Below are positions 23,239-34,651 of a DNA stretch of 64,000 nt, piece by piece. Both the position numbers and the translations under genes were made by a program. This DNA comes from Turnera subulata (Eukaryota > Streptophyta > Magnoliopsida > Malpighiales > Passifloraceae): assembly GCA_028386065.3 (NCBI GenBank), contig JAKUCV010002240.1, forward strand, positions 1 to 64,000, read 5' to 3'. Under the pieces are notes generated by a model. It saw only the letters and a program-made list of their open reading frames with translations, searched no databases and had not been told where the DNA came from. The stretch's first letter is position 1; each line of letters begins with the position of its first letter.

Positions 23239-25641
23239 ATTTATGAAACGCCCCGACCCGTATTTACCGTACACAGTAAACACGTGCCGGAACTGTGACG
23301 ACCCAATCAAAATAAGACCAGCATACAGTATATACAATGGAAATCCGGGCTCAACAGCCCATACTAAAAACAGTAATAACAACTCAACTGGCCCAATGGC
23401 CCAACAATAATAAAACAGTGCACAGCGGAAGACTTATGAAACTCACATAAACACTGTATGCGATAGATGAAAACTATGGATCCAAGCCCTGTCCAAGGAA
23501 TAACGCTGCAGCCTGTCTGGAATGCATCAACCTGTACCAAAAGTAACTCATCCTACGGGATGAAAGCCCGCAGGTGAGGGGTGAGTCCGAAGTGCTCACC
23601 GACGAAGGAAAGACAATCAATATGCAACTAAAAATTACTCAAGTCGAAAACACAGGCTAAACAGCCCAACCAAAAGACTCAAGTAAAATCCAATTATCCA
23701 ATTTTATATTTTTCGGGCCCCGTCACGGATAAGCTAGGGTCGTACCAGGTTATCAACCTGTTCCTGGTGCCAGATCAAAAAGAACCCAGGGATAGACATC
23801 CCAAATATAACAAACCGGGATAGACATCCCAAGCATAGACATGCTTATCACACGAACCCAGATCATGGCCACCACAAAACAGTCTCTAACCATTCGGTCA
23901 TACCTCTACTTACCACGTGACAATTATATTACCGTCGTCAAAAACCAAACTCAGGGATCGACATCCCTAACCAAAATACCGAGGATCGACATCCCCTCCA
24001 AAATACCAAGGATCGACATCCTTGTCACAATTTATTATTTAATCCTTTATAATTAATCCAAAAGACACAGAAAATCAACACGGGGATAAACATCCCAAAA
24101 ACCAACATGGGATAAACATCCCGACAACAATCAAGACCATGGGATAAACATCCCGAAGCATAACATAGCAATGCAGCATCCAACAGTGTAAAACCAACAA
24201 ACACAACTACCGAGTAATATAGGCACATATTGAAGGAAATCCATCCTCACCTTGGCCGACTACCCAACTCTGGAAACTATGACCGGTCCGACGCCGGCTC
24301 CTCGGGAAACTGCCCGATATCCAAACCTATACATCAAAACGACACATACTCACATAAATGCACATAATCGGTATACTATGATGCCCAAACTGCGAAATGT
24401 ACCCATCCCGGTTACACATCTTTTATTTATTTCCATTACCGAAAATATTTAACCGTACGTATATCCGAATATAATTTCGGTACCATACTTTAATTAAAAC
24501 TCTTTTCAAAATATTTCAGTAACATAATTATAACTTGCCTTCCAAAATAATAGCAATATAATTTTCCTAGAAATTATATCATTTATATGTATTTTCCAAA
24601 ATAAGTTCATAAAAATTATTTACTATAATATTATTTTCTAAAAGAAAATAATTATACATGTATATATATTTTCCAAAACAATTTTCATAAAATATATTAC
24701 TTGCTGATATTAATCATCCAAATATTATTATATTATAAGACCATTCTTCCAGTAAACATAATTATATGAATTTATTTTCCCGGAAATAAATACAAATTTA
24801 CGTATATACATATATATTTCCAAAGGTAATAATTAGATATATTCTCAAAACTATTACTTTTGTATACCATAAATACATATTTCCAAAAATAGTTAATTGT
24901 CATAATTTCCCAAAATATATATTTTTTCAATACATAAATATATTCCCAGAACATATATGTATTTATTATTATTATTTTTATTATTATTATTTTTTTTAAC
25001 CTTAGGCCGTGAACAGTGCCTGACTGGGCCGTGCATAATGCTAAGCTCAGGCCCATCCAGGGCCCAAGCTCAAGCCCATGTGCAAGACCAAGCCCACTGC
25101 CTCACAGCCCACTAAGCCCAAGTTCAAACCCAGCCCCATGCCCAAAAAAAAACGGATCAGGCCAACCTAAACGGGTCGACCCGCCCGTATCTCACAACTC
25201 AACCGGGTCGCCGTCAAACCCAAGCTCACCTCGCAACGTGATGACGATGTGGCGGTGTGGACGGGACGAGGCAAGGCGTCACGAGCTGACGGCACGGGGA
25301 AGGAGGCGTGAAGGAGAAGACGAGGCGGCGTCGTCGGCTGGAACTGCAGTCGTCGGTGGTGGCGGTTGGCGTGAAGGTGGCGAGCTCGTCGGGTGTGTGG
25401 GAAGTTGCAGGGCGGCGGTGTTGAGCGAGGAAGGGTGGCGCGACCACGAGGACGGCAAGGCGAGGCGGCGCGCGGCGTGGAGGCGGTCGTTGGTGGTGGA
25501 GTCGCGGCGGTGGTGACGAGTGGTCCGGCGCGTGGCGGCTGTGGCTCCTGCTCCTCCTCTTTTTTTTTCCATTTCTTCACTTTTTTTTCCTCCCGATTTC
25601 CTTACTTTTTTTTTCTTCTCTCTTTTTTTTTCTTTCTTTTC

Positions 25642-25672
<31 letters not shown>

Positions 25673-26066
25673 TTTCCTCCCTTCTGCATCTTCACCGGCT
25701 TTAAGCTGTTTTTCTTTTTTTTTTCTTTTCTTTTTTTTTCTTTTTTTTACTATTCCACTTGTGAATCAATAATGAAATTCATCCGCATTACAGGCGAGTC
25801 CGGTCCGGACCAGAAAATAACTGATACCTCCTTAGTTATTTTCCGATGTGATTTTCCGAGAAATTCCGAAACCCGAAAAATACCAACTTAGTTCCGAAAA
25901 AATCCACGGAAAAATTCACGAGCGCGGGAAAACTCTCGGTTTCGAAAAAAAACTCCCGATTTACCTTGAATTAATTACCCAAGATTAATTCAATAGTAAA
26001 TCACGGTAAAAAGACTTTTACAGTCCCGGTAAAAATCAAAAATTTTACCCGGGCTATTACAATTTA
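23239..26066 (-). repeat. Solo LTR 1 (gypsy family B) with TSD ATTTA
   Basis: The LTR is 23244-26061 (2818 bp), plus-strand ends TGAAACGCC...CTATTACA, so it lies in minus orientation. It is bracketed by the 5-bp duplication ATTTA (23239-23243 and 26062-26066). No internal element sequence is present, so it arose by LTR-LTR recombination. It holds nine GGATNNACATCC-type quasi-palindromes (23785-24150), (ATT)n, a GC-rich block (25200-25530) and long T/CT runs (25560-25750). ORFs in it are incidental. Confidence 0.93.
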
Positions 26067-26589
26067 TTTCGCCTTTGCGAAATATCCCCTAGGATATAAC
26101 AAGCCCTTCTGCCCGTATTAGGCAAGATACAAGAACTGCCAAGAAAAATTCATTAACCCAGTAAAGTGGAGGGATATGATAAAAAGTTTATGTAAAGTAA
26201 GGAGGAAAACTTGTAGTAAGGTGTAACCACACAAAAACAAAAAGGGAGAGAGTTTGTGATATAAGTTTTATGAATGATATAAATGATATTTGGGTATTTA
26301 TAGATATCAAGATGTCTGTTGACTGAAGAGAGAAAATAACTCTTAGTGGAAAACATATTGATATAGATATTCGGACACAAAGATCAAATAGGAATTAAAG
26401 AATAGCTACAAATTTATATTTTAGTAACCGCATGTTAACCAAGATCAAATAGGGATTAAAGAATCTCTTCAAACACTCTTATAGCTACAATTGTATTTTA
26501 GTTTGGAGCTTATGGATGTTGGAAACTTTTTAAATATAGAAGTTTAGTTTTGAGGATAAATTAAGAAAAAAAAAATGAAAAAGCACACA
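26067..26589. other. Intergenic
   Basis: Flank of the solo LTR. Weak similarity of about 26500-26560 to 23000-23040 (TTTGGAGCTTNTGG) suggests another old duplication. No gene. Confidence 0.35.
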
Positions 26590-26690
26590 AGTGCATTTCA
26601 CTATATTTCTCCACGGATGCTACCATTCCGGCCACAAGCGTCACCATCTTGCTTGTTTCTCTAATCTCTTACCCATTTTAAGACAGTCTT
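26590..26690 (-). pseudogene. Degenerate copper amine oxidase exon fragment
   Basis: The minus strand reads EIRETSKMVTLVAGMVASVE, the counterpart of IREARPKVALVTRMAASVGN in the amine oxidase pseudogene exon at 30754-30866. The cofactor tyrosine motif NYDY is replaced (EKYSEM). It is an isolated, decayed paralogous exon. Confidence 0.6.
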
Positions 26691-26771
26691 TGTGTCTTTG
26701 GTACCCCTACGTACTTGCATCAAAATACAATCCAAAGCCCAAAACGAAAGGAGGAAGACAAACTATGATCA

Positions 26772-29183
26772 ACTCAAAATGGGTTTTTGGTAAGGATGGT
26801 ACCCATATTTTATGGTTTGAGACAATCATGTACCCAAACTTTTTGCCGAGACATTTATGTACCTAGAATTTTAGCGAGCAGGGCATGTGCTGACGTGGTT
26901 TCTACCCGATTTTGGGCTGCTGTCCGTTGCTCAAAACGACGTTGTATAACCATGATACGAATACAGGAAAGAAATACCATTCGGGCAATATTTCCAAAGG
27001 AGTTACAAATGGATCCGACGTCGTTTTGAGTCCATGTGGCAGATCCCACTATCCCAACAGTTCCCACCCGGTTCGAGAGGTTCAACCGATGAATTAAATG
27101 ACCCAAAACATCCCTAATAATATACCTTAAATCAAATTTTTATTATTTGACAAAAAAATTTATTTGCGAATTAAATAAAAAAATTGTTCATAGTCCAAAT
27201 TATAATCTTCAATATAATTGTTAAAAATTTGGCAAAAAATTTTAATTCTTAGATGCATATTCCAAATAAATTGTAAAATGACATTTAATAATCATAATGA
27301 TTATAATAATGAGATAAATTGATTATCATACCAGTACCCTACTTTCACTCCTAATTTTTCTCCTTAATTTTCTTTGATTTTTAAAACGTTATTTATTTTA
27401 CAATAATGATTATAATAAAATTAAAATTAAAGAAATCACATCCTATCTTATCTCCTTAATCCTCTCCTAAATTATCTCCTAAATTATTTCCTTAATTTTC
27501 TTAGATTTTTAAAACGTTATTTATTTTACAGTAATAATGATTATAATAAAATCAAAATCAAACAAATCACACCCAACACCTCCTTCATTCTCTCCTTAAT
27601 CTCCTCCAAAACATTGAAAATGATATTTATTTTATAAAAATAACGGGTATAATGAGAATAATCAGGATCCTAGTTTTCTCCACAACTTTTTTTTAAAATT
27701 TAGGTACACGTTTCACCGAGATTGCCAGGGTTCTACCAGTTCTTATTAAATAATTATTTAAATTAATTTAATAAATATTTGAAAAAATTAAATTTCTTTT
27801 CTAATAAATCATGTCCACACATGGGTTTAATACGAGTGGATGATTAGACCATTGATTTTGAATGATATTTAATATGGATAAATTTTAATTTAAAAATAGT
27901 TAACACAAAATAAACTTAATAAATTGACAAAATAAAAGGAGGAGGGATGTTCTTCAATTTTGCACCAACAAAATCTCTTTGTCGGCAGAAAAATAGAAAT
28001 AAGCTCCTTTAATTATACACATGAGATTTAATTAAAAAACCAATAAACACAAAAAAATATATATGATATTTAACTCTCCCCTCCAACAACATCGGCGTCA
28101 TCTCCCCTAGAAATCATTGTCGTCGTCATCTTGGTTATAGTAGCCCACTCCAAAAACTCCACCATCGCAGCCTCCCATAACCACCAGAAAAGAATAAAAC
28201 CAATCTCAAATATATCTATTGTCATCTGTGTAGTCTCCTTTTCCAATCTCAAATGCCTAAGAGAAGAGCAAAGGGTGATGGCTATGGTGGACTCAAGGCA
28301 TAAAGGGCGGTGGCGGTGGAGGCGTCGCGGCGGCAGTCGGTGGCGGAGTCGGACCAGATCTGGATGAGGCGTTGCAGGTTGCGGCTGGGGACTAAGTCAC
28401 TTGGTGTGGAGGACCTGCATGGTGGCGGGGCAGGTTTTGTTGCCGTCGTCGGGCCACCGCTGGATGGAGGCGTGGTCATAGGTGACGCCGGTGCAGAGTC
28501 TCACCGGAGATTTCATCAAGTCCTGGGATATGTACAGATCATCCCTTCTTTTTGTTCTCATTAAAAGATTCTCTACTTCTTCCTCATTAAACCTGTTTGG
28601 CTACCAGGAAAGTGGGAGATAGAAAGTTTCACTACGGAGAATAGAAAAAAAAAAAAAGAGAGGCAAAGAAGGGAAAAAGGATAGAGAGGAGGTGACGGGT
28701 GCTGTGGGTTGGGGTTTAAAGAAGAGTATTGGAGAGATTTTATTTTAATTTAGATAATAAAAACTAAAAAGACATTGGAGAGATTATATTTTTTCACGTT
28801 TTTAATTTGGATAACAACAACATGTTTTTAAAAAATATGTAGTTGGGGGTATAAACAAAAATAAAAAACCGTGGTTCATTGATAATTTTAAACCAGGATG
28901 GTAAACGGGTTGGTTTTTAGGTTAGTGGGTTGGATCCAAGTTTGACACGTAGGCTTAAAAGTTAAAACGACATCGCATTGTGGTAATACGGCGTCGTTTT
29001 GAGCCACGAGCAGCAGTCCAATTTGGGGCAACATCCACGTTAGCACATACCTAGCCCGAGACCCATGACTGACCTGACCGGTAAAACTCCAGGTACATAA
29101 ATTTCTCGAGAAAAGTTGTCAGTACATGATTGACTCAACGTAAGAAAGTTGGGTACCAACTGTACCAAAAACCCACTCAAAAT
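26772..29183. mobile_element. Pack-MULE: long TIRs, 9-bp TSD, captured U-box fragment
   Basis: The element is 26781-29174 (2394 bp). It starts GGGTTTTTGGTA and ends with the reverse complement CCAAAAACCC; the arms pair imperfectly for about 220 bp (shared words ATTTATGTACCT, CTCAAAACGACG). The flanks carry the 9-bp repeat ACTCAAAAT (26772-26780 and 29175-29183), diagnostic of Mutator-like elements. There is no transposase. The interior has an imperfect direct repeat of about 125 bp (27343-27590) and a GC-rich captured gene piece (28284-28555). Confidence 0.88.
28284..28555 (-). pseudogene. Captured U-box domain fragment (plant PUB E3 ligase)
   Basis: The minus strand from about 28552 reads [10 protein letters not shown], then [20 protein letters not shown] and [20 protein letters not shown]. 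After a one-base shift it continues DLVPSRNLQRLIQIWSDS. These are the U-box landmarks (SPV, TGVTYDR, W, CP, PN..L..LI..W) of the PUB25-28-type family. In the parent gene the domain recruits E2-ubiquitin. The piece is GC-rich against an AT-rich background, has a frameshift and lacks the ARM-repeat part, so it is a captured, non-functional fragment. Confidence 0.75.
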
Positions 29184-29528
29184 TGTGGGGAACAAAATTT
29201 CCAATTGAGGTGAATATTCTCAAGATTTGTCTATAATATTTTAGACAAATTAAGAAGATCCCATGCTAAATTAAAAGCCGTTAAGGCATTAATTAAATTC
29301 TCTGACAGTAAGTAAGCACTTGTTGCACAGATCTTGATTTGATTAGTTTGGAAGCTAATAACATTATTCAATTGTTAAGTACTAATGTTCTACTCGGTTG
29401 GTGAAGTGAAACTCTGTCCCCACCCATCTTTATCAAGAGGCCTAATGAAGAATGTTATCCGTATTTTCATTTTCCGGCCTACCCAGACAAACTGGAATGA
29501 GATTGTAAAACTCTACCTAGAGTAGGAA
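29184..29528. other. 3' flank of the amine oxidase pseudogene
   Basis: No other feature seen. Confidence 0.4.
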
Positions 29529-32225
29529 TCATCCTGAAGAGGCGGGTCCACAAACGGGTAGATCATTTTCAGACATGGGTGCAACTCCAAGAATTGGATT
29601 GCTTTCAAAGAAATTGACGGGCTTTAGATCAAAACTTGATGACACAGTTGGCATTACAGGGGAATCTTCTTGGCATGGTACGTGATGGAACCCCATTCTG
29701 TACCATACTAATATCCTTGTTCTCAATACCACGATTCCTGTTTGGTCATCATAAGATTAACTAGCATTAGTTCATGGTTTGGTATGCTTGTGCTAGAGAA
29801 CAATAAAACAAATTGAAAAACATCAATTAATTTTGATGCTAATGGAGTTGATGGTACACAATTAATTTTGATACCTTTCAGACCAAACTGCAAGTGTATC
29901 GTCTCCCTGCTCTGGTACACAAAAAGTCTAGGTGCCCATCATGAGATGGACATGCATTTCAAAAAGATGTGTCAAGTGACCATTCCAACCAAAAGCTTAA
30001 GCTGATGGTTGAAGCTCCATGATTGGTTTTGTGCTTATTACTCTAACACCCTCCCTCAAGTGAAAGACTTTTGGGCTTGAAACTTGCACAGGCTCATCCA
30101 TACCTTGTGCTTTTTAATTCAACAAGGAGGGAGGTGTGGGGATTCGAATACGCGACCGTTTGGTCATTATGGCTCCGCTACCATGTCAAGTGACCATCTC
30201 AACCAAAAGCTTAAGCTGATGGTTGAAGCCTCATGATTGGTTTTGGGCTTATTACTCTTAACATCAAGCAAGCTAGCTGCATTACCACCAGGAACAACTT
30301 TGTACCCGGCAGGATTCCCCAACCTGGACCGCCTTGAAGGATTAGTCACATGAAATTCTGATGGTTCATAGAGTTTAAGCTTGATCTGTGCATCTTTCTC
30401 TGTTTTGGCCGTCTCCCTCAAATCCTTCAAGTAGCTTTTTCTGGGTGATGTACCTGGCAATGTCTCTTTCTTGACAAAGTTCACCTTAATAAATGTGTTG
30501 TTGGTATCATCAAAATCCATGTCAAGATGATAGGTGACGAAATGATCATGAACAACTCCGATAACATTTTGGGAGACCAAGGGCCCTGTCATTTCTTCTT
30601 GGCTGGATATATGATCAGTATTCTGATGGACAGTTCCTTTCATCATTAGCATTCCTGAAAGAGAAACCTGCAGTGGGGCAGAGTACAATGTGGTGGTGGG
30701 TTATATATAATACAGGATCTCAAAATAGGATGAGTTAACTGCTTCGAACTTGCCTTGATTCGAATTAGACCATCAGTTTGAAATTCCAATCAAATATGTA
30801 ATCGTAGTTTCCTACTGATGCTGCCATACGAGTCACCAGTGCCACCTTTGGTCTTGCTTCTCTAATCTGTCCAAATTTTGTTTCCAAGTATCAGGACTTT
30901 TGCTATATGCTTTGTTTCTACACTTTTAGCAAGAATAAAACAGCATTCGGTGGTAACAACCTACTCCTTGTCGTCTAGCGGTTCTAAAATAAATGGACAC
31001 ACTAATCCATAATGGGTGGACCAAATCTATAATTAGCAAGCTCCAAGATATAACAAATGAACCGAGCCAAAGATAAAAATATTTAATTACCAAGTACAAG
31101 TTGAAGGAACTTACCGCATAACCAAAAGCAGGGATTTCCGAATGTCGCCAACTGATATCACCAGCATATCGTTCAAAAACACATATCATGTTAGGCTGCA
31201 CAAATGGCTTCCCATTTGAAGAAACAAAGATTCCATCCATATAATATGCATGCCTAGGACAATCATTTAATGGCACAAGTGACATTGCCGTGGCCCCTAA
31301 CCCAAACTCACCGGCATCCATATATGACTTGAAAATACCATCCTTCATCTGGGTCCATATAAGGCACAAACAATTCTGAGACAAACCCTTTGTACATCAC
31401 ACTTCTTGGAATTCCGGTTTCTGGGTCACTAACCTTCACCCTTGATATTACCATTCCTGCACGTTGGTCAGCTTTGAGGTGGAACTCCCAATTAGCCCAT
31501 TTCACAATGTGGTCATCTTCAATACTGAAGCTTGGGCCTTCTGGTTGCTCTATAGAGATTGGTTTTACTGGCTTCATTTTAAGTGGCCTGTGTTCTTGGC
31601 CCTTGTATCGGTACTCGGTGTTGTCAGCTTTCGGGACAGGAATTCCTCGGCCGATGTTGGAAAACTTGACCACTTCCCTTTTGTCGATGTCCACAGTTAC
31701 AGTGATCCCTTCGATTGGCCTCATGTAGTAATTTGGAGTGTCTTGGCCCGAGTAGCACTGGACCTTTATCACCCTCCTACCTTCCTCTTCAGGCCCATAC
31801 CACCCGGGTGAGGGTGTAATGCAAGAAAGGTCTGATAATGAGACACCTTTCTGGACAACTGAGTCATTTGACTCTTTGTAAGAGAGTGCCACCTGGATTG
31901 CAACCGTAAGATCATTCATTGAGACTGTCGGGTAACCCGAACCATGATGGATTTCATGGGCTGTGACCCGACCCTTATCCAAGTCAATGGAGAGGATATG
32001 GGATTGGCCATTCCATAATGCAATCACTTGTGCTTTCCTGAGAGGAAAAGGGTCACCTTCTTTCCAGCCCAACACCTCTTCCTTGTCAGGTTCATCAAGT
32101 GAGAGTGTGTGGATTGGTGGCAAGGAAGGCAAGAAGGGTTCATAGGATGAGAGGATGAGGATGGTCCTGACCCTGTTGATTTCTTGTATGGTGAGAGGGA
32201 TCTAGTGGATGATGAGGGGTGTCCA
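29529..32225 (-). pseudogene. Primary (copper) amine oxidase, multi-exon, broken
   Basis: Intact enzymes oxidise di- or polyamines to aldehydes with H2O2, using copper and a tyrosine-derived quinone. Exon 1 (about 32225-31115) carries the N-terminal domains from HHPLDP on, and the catalytic-base region SYMDAGEFGLGATAMSL. Exon 2 (30866-30754) has the cofactor motif ASVGNYDYIFDW and ends at a GC donor. Exon 3 (30667-30264) has the copper ligand pair in GVVHDHFVTYHLDMD. Exon 5 (29737-29529) has the third ligand in MGFHHVPCQEDSP and the C-terminus. Lesions: one-base shifts near 32205, 31345, 30785, 29915 and 29720; loss of the stretch after AASLLD, where a TRIM element (29970-30263) sits. Every catalytic residue is still visible, so decay is fairly recent, but the gene cannot be functional as sequenced. 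Confidence 0.88.
29970..30263 (-). mobile_element. TRIM retrotransposon (79/80-bp LTRs)
   Basis: Two direct repeats, 29970-30048 and 30184-30263, differ at only about six positions. On the minus strand each starts TGTTA and ends TTGACA. Next to the upstream LTR is TGGTAGCGGAGCC (30183-30171), 11/13 to the initiator-tRNA-Met primer site TGGTATCAGAGCC. Before the downstream LTR is the purine tract CTTGAGGGAGGG (30060-30049). No coding capacity. It interrupts the amine oxidase exon after AASLLD. No clear TSD (AGATG versus TCAAG), probably because the left flank was deleted afterwards. Confidence 0.82.
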
Positions 32226-32465
32226 ATGAGTGATCTGTAGTTTTGTGAAGGAAGAAGATGAAGGTAAAGTGAATATATTGATTAGTTTTCACTGAGACGT
32301 CCGTCTTTTCAATAAAGAGAAGAATAGATAAGTAAGCAAAAGTTTGTCCTAAACAGCCATTATTATAATTAGGAAGAACAATCATACAAAAGTGTTTTAT
32401 TATTCTTTTATAACAAGTTGAAAAATGCAAAAAGGAATGCAAAGATATATACGCCAAAGATAACA

Positions 32466-33330
32466 CTTCTTCATTCTTTTCGTTTTCTTGTGCGGGAGTC
32501 AACTATATATCCAATTAATTGACAATATAAAATCCGGTAAATTAATAGCAACTACGTACATATAATCCTGCGTTATGCATCATAATGCTAGCCAATACTG
32601 TAGGCCGTAAAAGATAAAACCGAACTATACAATACAATACATCATGAACACGATTAAATTTGAGGGTTTTTTTTTTCAAAGACGATTGAATGCATAAATT
32701 TTGAAACTGGAAGATAAATTTAAAAATTGAAGAAAGGTGAAATCACTTACCAAGAAACACAGAGATCTATGCGATCCTTAACAAGGAAATCCGTATATCA
32801 AAGGCTAGGCTACAAAGAGGGGATGGATTTCTCGGAGGGCTGCTGTTGCAGTGCAAAACTCATGACCGGTCGTTGGTTGTCATTTAAGTTGTATAGGCTA
32901 CATGTCGTTTGCTGGGAGGGCTGCCTGCCTGTGTCCCTGAATTTGCTCCACGCAGTCTTTTGCAGAAAGAGTAAATTAAGGGTGTTTGTGAAATCATGGG
33001 TTTTGTTTTGTACAAGCAGAGGTGATGGACCCGTATCTGTGAATTTGCTCTTTTCTAAGGAAAAAGTGAATTAATGGGATTAATTAGTAGTAATGCATTT
33101 TATTTTAATTTGCACGGGCAGCCTTGACGAACGAACCCATGTTATACTACTATCGGGGGTTTAATTTAATGCTCCTGTAGTTACGAGGATTCTTACCTAG
33201 CGCACAAATTTAGGACTTTTGGGTAAGAAACAAAAATTAAGTAATATGGGATTTATTTTGGGTAATGCTCCTGTTTTTTTTCCAATTCCTGTATATACAC
33301 CTTATTCCGTTAGTTAAATTACTTTTTTTT
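32466..33330 (-). repeat. Duplicated F-box-gene 5' flank, copy 2 (partner 20565-21330)
   Basis: It matches the promoter/leader block of the F-box pseudogene, including the donor-like CACTTACCAAGAAACAC (plus strand, near 32747). Here it stands directly upstream of the amine oxidase pseudogene; no F-box coding exon follows. Confidence 0.8.
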
Positions 33331-33875
33331 TTTTACTAAATTAGTAGAATTCCGGCAGGTGAAACTCTTATCCCTTTATTTAAAATCGAGAGAAGATAGG
33401 GAGGCATCCGTTAGATGTATAAATTGCTACATGGGCCAGTTTTAGCAATTTCAATATATCTGGGGATGGCTAATTTAAGAGGTTTTATTTAAATTCGTGA
33501 AAACTTATGTAGTGCACTGCCGAAATTAAAAGGACCAGACCATATAGACTTTTTTTTATGCTAAAGACTATAGTCACTTGTCTGAATATAACCATTATTG
33601 CATACTTAGACATCCTTTCATTCTATTTGCACTTTCCTCCCTCTCGTTTCTTTGCTCCTCCCCCTCGTTGCATCCTCCCTGTCTTGTTTTCATTGTTTTC
33701 TTTTCTTGTCTGTTTTTTTATCTTCTTTTCACCTCTACTCACTTTTCCATTGTTCATTAAATTTGTTCTAAACCGCTTTAAGTTACTAGTGATAGATAGA
33801 TATAAATTCTGCATGGCATCAACAAGAAGGGACATGCTTCGCTTAATGGTTACATGACACATGCCTAAAATGTTC
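33331..33875. other. Intergenic; part of duplicated flanks
   Basis: 33395-33490 repeats 35790-35860 and 36320-36410 (shared GGGCCAGTTTTAGCAATTTC). The rest is CT-rich without a convincing gene. Confidence 0.5.
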
Positions 33876-34033
33876 CCTGGTGACTATTTCTAAATCCAAT
33901 AACATAGAGATTATCCTCTCTCACGAGTGCATGTATGGTAGTAGCAGGATCATTAGGATACTCACCATCGACAGTCATGGGCATAAGAGAACACCGAATA
34001 TTTGAATCATTCTATTCAGGTAAGAGTGGAACT
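33876..34033 (-). pseudogene. Second RIP-like fragment
   Basis: The minus strand reads VPLLPE, a stop, then PMTVDGEYPNDPATTIHALV and REDNLYVIGFRNS. It is a paralogue of 22070-22432 (PLTVDGEYPDEPNSSIRAIV / RQDNLYIIGFEN). The VPLLP word is typical of ribosome-inactivating proteins just before this strand pair. Isolated and broken. Confidence 0.5.
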
Positions 34034-34651
34034 TGTTTATGTTGTTAACGGTATTTATGCAGGAATCATAGGGAGCCAACAAATTATTGATTAAATAAAA
34101 ATAGCTAATAAAATAGTGACCAGAATATTTTCTTTTAGAAATTTGTATTCTACACCTTATAAAATCTTATATATGGATTGAATTTATGTTTTGTTATATT
34201 TCTTTTGAAATTTGTAATATTCTGCACCTTATAAAAATCTTATATATTCAATCAAAGAAGATCCACCCACTATTGACTATGAGTTTTTTCATAAGAGATA
34301 TTCTAGCATTTGTGTTTCATGATTTGCTTTTCAAGAATAACTCTTAGCCGAAATTGTTTAATATAGTCAAAATACATTGACATTGATTTTATTCTTTTGT
34401 ACTTCTTTTTTGCCCATGTATCCTATCAATAAATTCTCGTCGCCCCTAATCTATGCCTTAATTTAATTTTCTACTCTCTTTCTATCTCTTTCTCTCACTA
34501 AATGCCCTGTGTTTGATTAGGTTCAGACGTGCTATAATTCTGCTATAGTGTAGGTTGCAGGTGTATAGCTTTGAGGCGAATTATTAAAATCAGACAACCA
34601 CACTATTCATCTTTTACTTTAGCCCTAACCCAGGAGGTACTTTTTCCCATC
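34034..34651. other. Intergenic, AT-rich
   Basis: Contains a short direct duplication ('TTTGAAATTTGTAATATTC'-like words near 34135 and 34205, followed by ACACCTTATAAAA). No gene. Confidence 0.4.

Noticed and set aside
23785..24150. CRISPR-like array of short repeats
   Set aside because: Plant LTR context, repeats are quasi-palindromes of 12-14 bp with irregular spacing; no bacterial features.
25016..25891. Overlapping ORFs rich in Arg, Ser, Lys or Phe
   Set aside because: They lie inside solo LTR 1, in a GC-rich block and CT/T runs; low-complexity frames.
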